This document shows, one piece after another, positions 47,705-57,900 of a DNA stretch of 64,000 nucleotides. The DNA lies in the NCBI RefSeq assembly GCF_024509035.1, contig NZ_JANINT010000010.1:1-64000 (forward strand). Reading direction: 5' to 3'. The notes beneath the pieces are model-generated. The model was not told the DNA's origin. It searched no databases and saw only the letters and a list, made by a program, of their open reading frames with translations. The position numbers and the translations under genes are program-made. This stretch comes from Nocardioides sp. (lineage in GTDB: Bacteria; Actinomycetota; Actinomycetes; Propionibacteriales; Nocardioidaceae). How positions within the stretch are numbered: the stretch's first letter is position 1; every line of letters starts with the position of its first letter.

Positions 47705-48880
47705 ATGTCCGGCATGACCGGCACGTCTCGTGCCCGGAGCCGCCTGTTCTCCCGCCCCGCTGTCCTGCGCACCTTCGCGCTCGGACTCGTCGGGCGGCTC
47801 GGGTACGGCGTTCTCCCCCTCTCGTTCCTCTTCACCGTCCGCCAGGCGACTGGGTCGTTCTCGGCCGCCAGCGGCGCCGTCGCGGTCTTCGGGCTGGGTG
47901 CGCTGGCCATGCCGCTGCAGGCACGCGCGCTCGACCGCTGGGGCCAGCGGCGGGTGCTGCCGCTGGTCGCCGGCACCTGGGTCGGCCTGCTCGGCGTAGC
48001 GCTGGCGCTGTCGCTGTTCGGGGTGTCCGCGCCCGTGGCGTGGGTCGCGATCGCGGTGCCCCTCGGCGTCTGCGCGCCCGCGCTGGGGCCCTCGATGCGT
48101 GCCCAGTGGCGGTGGTTCACCGAGGGCACCGACCTGCGGGCCCGTGCCTACTCCGTCGACACGGTGGCTGAGGAGATGCTCTACCTGGTGGGTCCCGCCA
48201 TCGCGGGTGGGCTGCTGGCCGTCGGTCCCGCGCGCAACGGTCTGTTCCTGGTCGCGGTGCTCGCCGTCGTCGGCACCGCCGCGCTGACCGCGTCGCCCGC
48301 AGCGACCGTGCGCGCCGAGCTCGGTCCTGCGCGTGCGAGCCTCCTCGGTCCGGCCCGCCGGCCGGGGGTGCCCCGGCTGATGGCGACGATGGCGTGCTTC
48401 GGGGTGGGCGCCTCGCTCACGCTCACCGGGGTCGCCGCGGCCGCCGACGCCGTCGGACACCCGAGCTGGGCGGGCCTCGTCGAGGCCTGCCTGTCGGCCG
48501 GCTCGGTCACCGGCGGCGTGCTCTGGGCGTCGTCGCGACGGCTGCTGCCACCGGTGCCGGTGCTGTTGACCGGCAGTGCCGGTCTCCTGATCGGGGCAGC
48601 GGTGACGCCCTTCTGGGTGGCGGCGGCGTTGATCGCGCTCGGTGGCCTGTCCTGGGCGCCGACGTTCGTCGAGGCGTTCGAGGCCGCGGACCGGTTGGCC
48701 CCCGAGGGGCAGCGCACCGAGGCGTCGACGCTGGTGAACACCTCGACGAACCTGACCTACGCGCTGGGTACGGCGCTCACCGGCGCGCTCGTCGCGGCCG
48801 GTGCGACGCCGTACCTCCCGGCGGCGGCGGCGTTCGGTGCCGCCGCCCTGCTCGCGCGCGCCTGGGTGCGGGCCCGTTAG
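47705..48880 (+). CDS. MFS transporter
   Basis: Multiple TM helices; GRLGYGVLPLSFLFTVRQATGSFSAASGAVAVFGLGALAMPLQARALDRWGQRRVLPLVAG. Confidence 0.88.
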   Translation: MSGMTGTSRARSRLFSRPAVLRTFALGLVGRLGYGVLPLSFLFTVRQATGSFSAASGAVAVFGLGALAMPLQARALDRWGQRRVLPLVAGTWVGLLGVALALSLFGVSAPVAWVAIAVPLGVCAPALGPSMRAQWRWFTEGTDLRARAYSVDTVAEEMLYLVGPAIAGGLLAVGPARNGLFLVAVLAVVGTAALTASPAATVRAELGPARASLLGPARRPGVPRLMATMACFGVGASLTLTGVAAAADAVGHPSWAGLVEACLSAGSVTGGVLWASSRRLLPPVPVLLTGSAGLLIGAAVTPFWVAAALIALGGLSWAPTFVEAFEAADRLAPEGQRTEASTLVNTSTNLTYALGTALTGALVAAGATPYLPAAAAFGAAALLARAWVRAR

Positions 48881-48890
48881 CCTCACCCGC

Positions 48891-49808
48891 ATGAGCGCGA
48901 TCGACGGGGTGTCGGAGATCTTCGACGCCGACGCCTGGGACGCCGTCCCCGGCTTCGAGGACCTGACCGACCTGACCTACCACCGGGCCAAGGCGCACGG
49001 CACCGTGCGCGTGGCCTTCGACCGGCCGGACATCCTCAACGCGTTCCGCCCGCACACGGTCGACGAGCTGCTGCGCGTGCTCGAGCACGCGCGCACCTCC
49101 AGCGACGTCGGCTGCGTGCTGCTCACCGGCAACGGCCCGAGCGCGAAGAACGGGAAGTGGGCGTTCTGCACCGGCGGCGACCAGCGGATCCGGGGCAAGG
49201 CCGGCTATCAGTACGCCGAGGGCGAGACCGCGGATACCGTCGACAAGGCCAAGCTCGGCCGGTTGCACATCCTCGAGGTGCAGCGGCTGATCCGCTTCAT
49301 GCCGAAGATCGTGATCTGCGTGGCGCCGGGCTGGACCGCCGGCGGCGGGCACAGCCTGCACGTGGTCTGCGACCTGACGCTGGCGAGCCTGGAGGAGGCG
49401 CGGTTCAAGCAGACCGACGCCGACGTCGGGTCGTTCGACGGCGGCTTCGGCTCGGCGTACCTCGCCCGTCAGGTCGGCCAGAAGTTCGCCCGCGAGATCT
49501 TCTTCCTCGGCCAGGAGTACTCCGCCGAGGACGGCGTCCGGATGGGCACGGTCAACCGCGCGGTCCCGCACGCCGAGCTCGAGGCGACCGCGTTGGAGTG
49601 GGGACGGATCATCAACGGCAAGTCGCCCACCGCCCAGCGGATGCTCAAGTACTCCTTCAACGCGATCGACGACGGCCTGGTCGGCCAGCAGCTGTTCGCC
49701 GGCGAGACCACGCGTCTGGCGTACATGACCGACGAGGCCCAGGAGGGCCGCGACCAGTTCCTCGAGAAGCGCGAGCCCGACTGGTCGCCCTTCCCCTGGT
49801 ACTACTGA
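48891..49808 (+). CDS. menB: 1,4-dihydroxy-2-naphthoyl-CoA synthase
   Basis: RVAFDRPDILNAFRPHTVDEL, WAFCTGGDQRIRGKAGYQY, QTDADVGSFDGGFGSAYLARQVGQKFAREIFFLG. Confidence 0.97.
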   Translation: MSAIDGVSEIFDADAWDAVPGFEDLTDLTYHRAKAHGTVRVAFDRPDILNAFRPHTVDELLRVLEHARTSSDVGCVLLTGNGPSAKNGKWAFCTGGDQRIRGKAGYQYAEGETADTVDKAKLGRLHILEVQRLIRFMPKIVICVAPGWTAGGGHSLHVVCDLTLASLEEARFKQTDADVGSFDGGFGSAYLARQVGQKFAREIFFLGQEYSAEDGVRMGTVNRAVPHAELEATALEWGRIINGKSPTAQRMLKYSFNAIDDGLVGQQLFAGETTRLAYMTDEAQEGRDQFLEKREPDWSPFPWYY

Positions 49809-49996
49809 CGCGATCCACGGGCGACCACGCGGGCGACCTTCGGCCCTTCTTGGGGGGACCTTCGCCGAGGTAGCGTGCGAGCGCTCGGCCGCGTCCAGGC
49901 TGTGGGACGCACGAGCCGGAAGTGACTGCGGTCACTGACAGGTTCGAGTCCGGCTGGTGAGGTGTCACCCGCCGTCAGCGTCCCCCAGGAGGTCCA

Positions 49997-51526
49997 GTGC
50001 GTATCGGTGTCCCACGTGAGTCGCGAGCAGGGGAGACCCTCGTGGCGGCGACCGCCACCACGGCGTCACGACTGGTCAAGCTCGGCTACGACGTCGTGGT
50101 CGAGTCCGGCGCCGGCGGCGCGGCCAGCCAGCCCGACGAGGCGTACGCCGAGGCCGGCGTGACGGTCGGCAGCGCCGAGGACGTGTGGTCCAGCGACATC
50201 GTCGTCAAGATCAACGCCCCCACCGACGGCGAGATCGCGCGGCTGCGCCGCGGCGCCACCGTCGTGTCGCTGATGGCGCCGGCGCGCTCGCCCGAGCTCG
50301 TCGAGCGGCTCTCGGCCGCGGGCGTGACCGCGCTGGCGATGGACGCGGTGCCGCGGATCTCGCGTGCCCAGTCGATGGACGTGCTGTCCTCGATGGCCAA
50401 CGTGGCCGGCTACCGGGCCGTCGTGGAGGCCGCGCACGCCTTCGGCCGTCAGTTCACCGGACAGGTCACCGCCGCCGGCAAGATCCCGCCCGCGCGGGTC
50501 TTCGTCGTCGGCGCCGGCGTCGCCGGGCTCGCCGCGATCGGCGCGGCCGGGTCGATGGGCGCGATCGTCCGGGCCTTCGACGTACGCCCGGAGGTCGCCG
50601 AGCAGGTCGAGTCGATGGGCGCGGAGTTCGTCACCGTCGACATGCAGTCCGAGGTCAGCTCCGACGGCTACGCCAAGGAGATGACCGCGGAGCAGGAGAA
50701 GGCCACCGCCGTCATGTACGACGAGGAGGCCCGCGCGGCCGACATCGTCATCACCACCGCCCTCATCCCGGGACGCCCGGCGCCGCGGCTGCTCACCGAG
50801 GAGACCGTGGCCGCGATGCGCCCGGGCAGCGTGATCGTCGACATGGCCGCGGCCAACGGCGGCAACGTCGCCCTGACGGTCGCCGACCAGGAGGTCGTCA
50901 CCGACAACGGGGTGCGGATCCTCGGCTACACCGACCTCGCGGGCCGCCTCGCCGCCCAGACCTCCCAGCTCTTCGGCACCAACGTCGTCAACCTGCTCAC
51001 GCTGATGACGCCCGAGAAGGACGGCGCCCTCACCCTCGACCTCGAGGACCCGGTCCAGCGCGGGCTGACGGTCGTGCGCGACGGCGAGGTGCTCTGGCCG
51101 CCGCCCCCGGTGCAGGTCTCCGCCGCACCCAAGACGCCGGCGCCGGCCGCGCCGGCCGAGCCGGCGCCGCCGAAGAAGAAGCGGCCGATGTGGCTGGTGT
51201 TCGCCGCGGTGTCCGTCCTGCTGTTCCTCGTGGCCGCGACGGCCCCGGCCCCGCTGCCCGAGCACTTCTTCGTGCTCACGCTCGCGATCGTGATCGGCTA
51301 CTACGTGATCGGCAACGTGCACCACGCGCTGCACACGCCCCTGATGAGCGTCACGAACGCGATCTCCGGGATCATCGTCGTCGGAGCGATGCTCCAGCTC
51401 GGAGTGGACGACGCCGCCGTACGCGCCCTGTCCTTCGTCGCAGTTCTCCTCGCCAGCATCAACGTGTTCGGCGGCTTCGCCGTGACGCGCCGGATGCTCG
51501 GCATGTTCCGGAAGGCGGACCAGTGA
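49997..51526 (+). CDS. pntA: NAD(P) transhydrogenase subunit alpha (with fused C-terminal membrane domain)
   Basis: [64 protein letters not shown]; strong RBS aggaggt. Confidence 0.96.
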   Translation: MRIGVPRESRAGETLVAATATTASRLVKLGYDVVVESGAGGAASQPDEAYAEAGVTVGSAEDVWSSDIVVKINAPTDGEIARLRRGATVVSLMAPARSPELVERLSAAGVTALAMDAVPRISRAQSMDVLSSMANVAGYRAVVEAAHAFGRQFTGQVTAAGKIPPARVFVVGAGVAGLAAIGAAGSMGAIVRAFDVRPEVAEQVESMGAEFVTVDMQSEVSSDGYAKEMTAEQEKATAVMYDEEARAADIVITTALIPGRPAPRLLTEETVAAMRPGSVIVDMAAANGGNVALTVADQEVVTDNGVRILGYTDLAGRLAAQTSQLFGTNVVNLLTLMTPEKDGALTLDLEDPVQRGLTVVRDGEVLWPPPPVQVSAAPKTPAPAAPAEPAPPKKKRPMWLVFAAVSVLLFLVAATAPAPLPEHFFVLTLAIVIGYYVIGNVHHALHTPLMSVTNAISGIIVVGAMLQLGVDDAAVRALSFVAVLLASINVFGGFAVTRRMLGMFRKADQ

Positions 51527-52941
51527 TGGATGCCGTGAGCATCGCCGTCGGCGCCTACCTGGTCGCCTCCCTCCTCTTCATCCTCAGCCTCGCCGGCCTG
51601 TCGCGGCACGAGAGCGCCCGCAACGGCGTCAGCTACGGCATCGCCGGGATGGCCCTCGCGCTGGCCGCGACCGTGGGTCTGCTCATCGACGACACCGACG
51701 AGGCGCTGCCGATGATCCTGCTCGTCGTGGCCGTGGCGGCCGGAGCCGCCATCGGCCTCTGGCGGGCCCGGGTCGTCGCGATGACCGGCATGCCCGAGCT
51801 GATCGCGCTGCTGCACTCGTTCGTGGGTCTGGCTGCGGTCCTCGTGGGCTGGAACGGCTACCTGCACGACGAAGGGCTCACCGGCTCACTGCACCGGATC
51901 CACAGCGCCGAGGTCGTCATCGGCGTCTTCATCGGCGCGGTGACGTTCACCGGCTCGATCGTCGCGAACCTCAAGCTCTCGGCGCGGATGAAGTCGGCGC
52001 CGCTGATGCTGCCCGGCAAGAACGCCATCAACCTCGGCGCGCTGGGGATCTTCGCCGGCCTGACGGTGTGGTTCACCGTCTCGCCGAACATCGGCGTGCT
52101 CATCGCCGTGACCGCGGTCGCGCTCGCCCTGGGGTGGCACCTGGTCGCCTCCATCGGCGGCGGCGACATGCCGGTCGTGGTCTCGATGCTGAACAGCTAC
52201 TCGGGTTGGGCCGCGGCCGCGTCCGGCTTCCTGCTCGACAACAACCTGCTGATCGTGACCGGCGCGCTCGTCGGGTCCTCGGGTGCGTACCTGTCCTACA
52301 TCATGTGCGAGGCGATGAACCGATCGTTCATCTCCGTCATCGCCGGAGGCTTCGGCATCGAGGTCGCCGCATCGGGTGACACCGACTACGGCGAGCACCA
52401 CGAGATCACTGCCGAGGAGGTCGCCGAGCTCCTCGCCGACGCCTCCAGCGTGATCATCACCCCCGGCTACGGCATGGCGGTCGCGCAGGCGCAGTACCCG
52501 GTCGCCGAGCTCACCAGCAAGCTCCGGGCCCGTGGCGTCGACGTCCGGTTCGGCATCCACCCCGTCGCCGGCCGGCTGCCCGGGCACATGAACGTCCTGC
52601 TCGCCGAGGCCAAGGTGCCCTACGACGTCGTCCTGGAGATGGACGAGATCAACGACGACTTCCCGCAGACCGACGTCGTCCTGGTCATCGGTGCCAACGA
52701 CACGGTCAACCCCGCCGCTCTGGAGGAGCCCGGCAGTCCGATCGCCGGCATGCCGGTGCTCCACGTGTGGGAGGCCAAGGACGTCATCGTCTTCAAGCGC
52801 TCGATGGCCGTGGGCTACGCCGGTGTGCAGAACCCGCTGTTCTTCCGTGACAACACCAGCATGCTGTTCGGTGACGCCAAGGACCGGGTCGAGGACATCG
52901 TGCGGCACCTCGCGGAGGTCCCTCAGCAGGCTTCTCGCTGA
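51526..52941 (+). CDS. pntB: NAD(P) transhydrogenase subunit beta
   Basis: Repeated TM helices then [58 protein letters not shown]; start overlaps pntA stop. Confidence 0.97.
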   Translation: MDAVSIAVGAYLVASLLFILSLAGLSRHESARNGVSYGIAGMALALAATVGLLIDDTDEALPMILLVVAVAAGAAIGLWRARVVAMTGMPELIALLHSFVGLAAVLVGWNGYLHDEGLTGSLHRIHSAEVVIGVFIGAVTFTGSIVANLKLSARMKSAPLMLPGKNAINLGALGIFAGLTVWFTVSPNIGVLIAVTAVALALGWHLVASIGGGDMPVVVSMLNSYSGWAAAASGFLLDNNLLIVTGALVGSSGAYLSYIMCEAMNRSFISVIAGGFGIEVAASGDTDYGEHHEITAEEVAELLADASSVIITPGYGMAVAQAQYPVAELTSKLRARGVDVRFGIHPVAGRLPGHMNVLLAEAKVPYDVVLEMDEINDDFPQTDVVLVIGANDTVNPAALEEPGSPIAGMPVLHVWEAKDVIVFKRSMAVGYAGVQNPLFFRDNTSMLFGDAKDRVEDIVRHLAEVPQQASR

Positions 52942-52963
52942 CGGAGCGGTACGTCGGTGCCTC

Positions 52964-54007
52964 TCACCCGAGGGGCGCGGCGTCGACCTGGTCCGGCGCG
53001 TGTCCGCGGCGGGCGACCTCGGCCATGGCCCGGTCGATCCCGCCGTGCTCGAGGGCGGCGGCGGTCGAGTCGTCCGCCCAGAGCAGGCGGCCGTCGCGCC
53101 GGACGCTCACCCGCATGGTGGCGCCGAGGTGCTCGATCGCACCGGGAACGTTGCGACGCTCGAGGGGTAGCGGGACCGGCAGCACGTGCGCGGCATCCAG
53201 ACCGCCGACGCCTTCCACATCGACGCGCCACCGAGCCGATCGTCCGCGCAGCAGCCAGCGCTCGTCGGTCACCTCGGCGCGCACGGGTGAGACGACCGGG
53301 TCGCCCAGCCGGAGCAGCCGTCCGCCTGGCAGGAGCACGACGAGCGCGGTGACCGTCGTGCGCAGCGGGCCGGCGGTCACCTCGCCGCCCGCGAACGCCA
53401 CGCACACCGAGGGGTCCTCGAAGCCCTGGGCCTGGCCCCACCACCACGACTCGGGGAAGCCGCCCTTGCCCCAGTTCTTCTCGGCGTAGACCGCCCAGCC
53501 GTCCAGGTCCCAGGTCTCCGTGCCGACCACCGCATGCCCATGGGCGGAGCCCCCGAGCAGCCACGGGTGCCAGTACTGGTTGAGCCCCGGGACCGCCTGG
53601 AAGACGCTCGACCCGCCGACGGCCCGCCGGGGCCACGGCGTCGGGACCGTCACCCTCACGTCCACCCGGGCGTCCGCCCCGAGGTCGACCACCAGCCGGT
53701 CGGCCTCGCCCCGGAACGCGTCGCCGGCGTACGCACCCAGGCACGCACCGGACGCGTGACCCTCGGGGTGGGCGACCGTGCGCAGGAAGCCGTGCGGGTG
53801 CGCCGCGAGCCCGAGGGTGGCCCAGTGGCCGTCCGCCGCGCGGTTCACCCCGTTGAGCGCGATCAGCACGCGCCCCGAAGCGGGGTCGGTGAACCGCCAG
53901 AAGTAGCCCTCCATCGCAACGCCGTGCGCCGGCAGCGGGTCCCCGAAGGGCAGGTCGGCACCACTGGCCCGGTACGCCCGACGTACCGCACTGATCGCCG
54001 CCACCAT
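52964..54007 (-). CDS. Tocopherol-cyclase-like family protein
   Basis: AVYAEKNWGKGGFPESWWWGQAQGF motif; MEGYFWRFTDPASGRVLIALNGVNRA N-terminal motif. Confidence 0.75.
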   Translation of the reverse strand: MVAAISAVRRAYRASGADLPFGDPLPAHGVAMEGYFWRFTDPASGRVLIALNGVNRAADGHWATLGLAAHPHGFLRTVAHPEGHASGACLGAYAGDAFRGEADRLVVDLGADARVDVRVTVPTPWPRRAVGGSSVFQAVPGLNQYWHPWLLGGSAHGHAVVGTETWDLDGWAVYAEKNWGKGGFPESWWWGQAQGFEDPSVCVAFAGGEVTAGPLRTTVTALVVLLPGGRLLRLGDPVVSPVRAEVTDERWLLRGRSARWRVDVEGVGGLDAAHVLPVPLPLERRNVPGAIEHLGATMRVSVRRDGRLLWADDSTAAALEHGGIDRAMAEVARRGHAPDQVDAAPLG

Positions 54008-54164
54008 CCGAGCATCATGTCAGCGGGGCGTGGACCCGGCCCCCGGAACCGATCCGGACCGCTCCCGCGGCTACGTCGGCTCGGGCCCTGGTGACGTCGA
54101 GGTCTGGCCGCGCACCGTCCAGCAGCTGGGCTGCGCCTGAGGCGACGAGCGGAAGGGGTGCGGT

Positions 54165-54812
54165 CTACTGCGCCAGCTCGCCGCCGGTCATCAGTCGCAG
54201 GATCTCCAACCCGTTGCTGTTGCCGCTCGCACCCTCGGGCAGGGGTGCGCCGCGCTTGCTCGCATGCACGGCGGCCATGTTCGCGACCCACGCGGCGAAG
54301 AGGGCGCTGGCGCGAGCCTGGGAACGGGTGGGATCGGGGTCCGCCGCGCGGGCCGTCGCGTCGTCGACGAGGTCGGCGATCGCGGCCATCCAGCGCTGCA
54401 TGACGTGCCCGGCGATGTCGAGTGACCCCACCGTGAGCTGCTCCAGGAACGGGTAGGCGAGCGCGACGTCCTCCCCGGCCCGGTCGACCCAGCCGGCGTC
54501 GGCCATGGCGGCCAGGGCCGCCGCCACGGTCTCGGCCACGGGCTCCTCGACGGGGCGCTCGCGGACCGCTGCGACGAAGGCGTCGAGCCACCCGTCGAAG
54601 TAGGCGAGCATGATCGCCGCCTTGGACGGGAAGTGCAGGTAGATCGTCCGCACGCCGACCCCGGCGGCCTCCGAGATGTCCCCGATCGAGGTGCCGGCGT
54701 AGCCCCGCTCGGCGAAGAGACCCCGCCCGGCCTCGAGGATGCGCGCTCGCGTCGCCGCCTTGCGCACCTCCTGCCAGGGCGCCGACGGGGCCCGGCCACC
54801 CTGCTCGGCCAC
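54165..54812 (-). CDS. TetR family transcriptional regulator
   Basis: KAATRARILEAGRGLFAERGYAGTSIGDISEAAGVGVRTIYLHFPSKAAIMLAYFD. Confidence 0.93.
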   Translation of the reverse strand: MAEQGGRAPSAPWQEVRKAATRARILEAGRGLFAERGYAGTSIGDISEAAGVGVRTIYLHFPSKAAIMLAYFDGWLDAFVAAVRERPVEEPVAETVAAALAAMADAGWVDRAGEDVALAYPFLEQLTVGSLDIAGHVMQRWMAAIADLVDDATARAADPDPTRSQARASALFAAWVANMAAVHASKRGAPLPEGASGNSNGLEILRLMTGGELAQ

Positions 54813-54907
54813 GGGACCAATCTAGGCCAGTCGTCCCATTGGGCCACGCGCGAACCGAGGTTTTGCCATCATGGCAGCGCTGACGCCACCGCACCGAAGG
54901 GGACCTG

Positions 54908-57900
54908 ATGCGCGCGCTCCGTCACCTGCCGATGTCCGTCCTGGGCCTGGTCCTCGTGATCGCGACGCTGGCCGTGGTCGCACCGCCGCAGACATCGGCC
55001 GCTCCGACGCCGGCGGCGGTCGTCTCGATCTATCCGCCGGGCGTCACCGGCGGCACCTTCGACCTGGACCGCCGGCTCTACAACCCCGACCTCGCCTCGT
55101 GCGAGGAGGAGCGACCCGCCAACCAGTTCGTTACCTACCCCTCCTATGCCCAGAGCGCGACGCAGATCTGCGCGATGTGGGGCCTGCAGAACGCGGCCGC
55201 TGCGGCGTACAACGCCATGCACGGCTACGACGAGGGCGACGAGGTGATGGTCAGCAGCCTCTACGCCCAGGCGGGACTGGTGCAGACGTTCCTGCAGCAG
55301 ATCGCCTACGCGGTCGGCAAGAACGTGAGCGGCGTGACGCCGGCCCAGCGGGCGGCCTACCAGTGGTTCCTGGCGATCCAGCAGCACTTCCAGCGCACCG
55401 CCGCGGCCGAGGCGCAGCGCGAGTACCAGAAGTGGCGGACCCAGCAGTGCGGCTACCGGCCGCCGAACACGACGGTCTTCGCCTACAACCCGAGCAGCCA
55501 ACCGGTCTGCAACCCGGACGGCAACCCGGGCATGATCGGCCTGTTCACCAGCGTCGCGCCCCCGACGTACGCCAACTTCGTCCAGTACGGCCGGTACGAC
55601 GCCGAGAAGATCCTCGGGCTGGCCCACCAGGCCGAGGAGCGCATCGACCGCACGCTGATCGACAACGGCATCGTGGCCGGGTCCGGCGCGGTGGCCGCCG
55701 TGCTGGCAGGCGGAGCTCCGCACGTCGCGGCGACCCTCGAGTCGACCGCCGGGGCGCTCGGCTCGTTCCTGCGCGTGGTCCAGCCCCACAACCGCGCGGT
55801 CTACAACTCGCTCCGGCAGGCCGGCCAGGTCGTCTCCAAGGCCGTGCAGGGCGCCGTCAAGGCCGGCCGGGTCGTCCTGGGCAGCCAGCGTGTCCTCAAC
55901 CAGATGCGCGCGGCCGCCGACCTCGTCAAGACCGGCGCTCGCTCGCTGTCCGGCCCGATGACGATCGCGACCATCGCGATCACGATCGCCGTCACTCGTG
56001 GCATCAGCGTCTTCACCGCGGCTGCCATTCCGAAGCAGCTCGCCGACGATGCCGCCGCGGCCGAGCCTGCGAACACCGACCGCTACGTCCTCGACCTCCT
56101 GACCGCCGACCAGGGCGTCGACGCACCCATCGTCTACGCCAACTACCGGGCCCAGCTGCAGTTCCCCGCGCACACGGTGGGGGTGCAGGCGGCGCCGTCC
56201 GCGTGCCCGGCCTGCGTGGTGTACGACGAGATCCCGTTGTCGGCCGCCAACCCGCCGGCGCGCATCCGGATGACCGCGCTGCACCCCGACGGCACGCCGA
56301 GCGGCTGGTCGAGGCTCGACTCGGTCGCCACCCGGATCAACACCTGGGGCATGGGGGCGTCCAACGGCGCCCTGGGCGTGCCGACCGTGAGCGTGGGCAT
56401 CGCCGGCGGCAAGGTGTGGACCAAGCAGGACCCGTCCTCCGCACCGACGGACGAGACCGAGGCCGGGCTGTCCGGCTGGCTGCCCTCGGGTGAGCTGCGC
56501 TACTTCGACCCGTCCGGCCAGCCGATGATCGCCTACCTCAACGGCGAGCAGTTCCTCACCCAGACGAGCCCCGGGTCGGTCTCGGCGGGTGGCTACGACG
56601 CCGGGAACGACTGCGCGACGCCGGGCCAGTGCACGACCTCGACGTCCATCGTCGTCATGGGTTCCGGCGGCACCCCCGAGCTCCGGAACGAGATCACGAA
56701 CGGCACGTTCTTCGGCATGGAGTGCACCGCGAACACGCCGGGGACGCACGACTGCCTGACCGACACGCTGAGCCCGAACGGACGGCTGGTGCCGGCCAAC
56801 GGCACGAGGATCCGGACCTCGGACGGCGAGGTCCTGGAGCAGAAGGGCACCAGCCAGCTCTACCGCCTCACGATCGTCCCCAACCGCGGCACCGCGCCGG
56901 CGGTCTGGGTGACCAACCGCCACAACTCCGTCGCGACCAACAAGACCAACGGGCTGCCGCCGGGCGGGGGGCTCGTCGCGGGCGAGACCGTCAGCTTCGT
57001 GGCGTCCGAGATCAGTGACGCCGGCTACGACACGACGTACACATGGCACGTCCAGACCGTCTGCCCGGCCGACCCCGACCACCCGGCGCAGACCATCCAG
57101 GGCGTCCTCGTCTGCTCCGACGACCCGAGCTACGGCAAGCGCCAGCTGCCGGCCAACCAGCAGAGCCTCACCAGCTGCGAGGCGACGGTCGGTGTGTGCA
57201 CCCCGGACGCCGTGCTGGGCGTGACCTGGACCCCCGACCCGGCCTTCCACGGCGGTCCGGTCGCGACGATGACCGGCCGGAGCGTCGAGTGGACCTGGCC
57301 CGCACCCGGCACCTACCACCTGCGGCTCGTCACGACGGACGAGTACGGCGTGACCCGGTCCTCCGACCGGGATCTCGTGATCTCCGCCGCCACCGCTCCG
57401 CGCAGCGTGCTCTCCTTCGCGGCCGCGGCGGATCCGCAGCCGGGCTCCCTCGGCCCGTCGGTGATCGGGCCGGTCGCCAACGACACGGCGCTCACCGTCA
57501 CCGGGTGCGTCGTCTCGCCGGCGGCGATCGGCACCACGCCGTACGCCACCCCCGCGGTCACGATCGACTGGGGTGACGGCGGCGCCGCCGACGACGTCAC
57601 GGTCCTGCGCGGCGCGGGCGGCGGCTGCACGACCCCGTGGCGCTGGGAGGCGACCCACACCTTCGCGGTCGACACGCACGGCCGGCCGCTCGTCCAGGTC
57701 CCGATCACGGTGACGACGCGCGACGTGACGTTCCCCGCCACGGAGCCGGAGGACCTGCCACCCGGCACCCGCGCGTCCTCGAGCGCGACGGTCTTCGCCA
57801 ACGTGCACGCCGCCCAGCTGCCACCCACCTTCCTGGGCGGCGCGTCCGCGACGTACGACTTCGTGGCGGCCGAGCGCAACCTCGTGGTCGGCTCGGTGGC

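Noticed and set aside
47705-49808. ORF 48801..49808 with its longer N-terminus as the true menB start
   Set aside because: The extension overlaps the MFS coding end and is arginine-rich; ATG at 48891 begins a typical MenB N-terminus.
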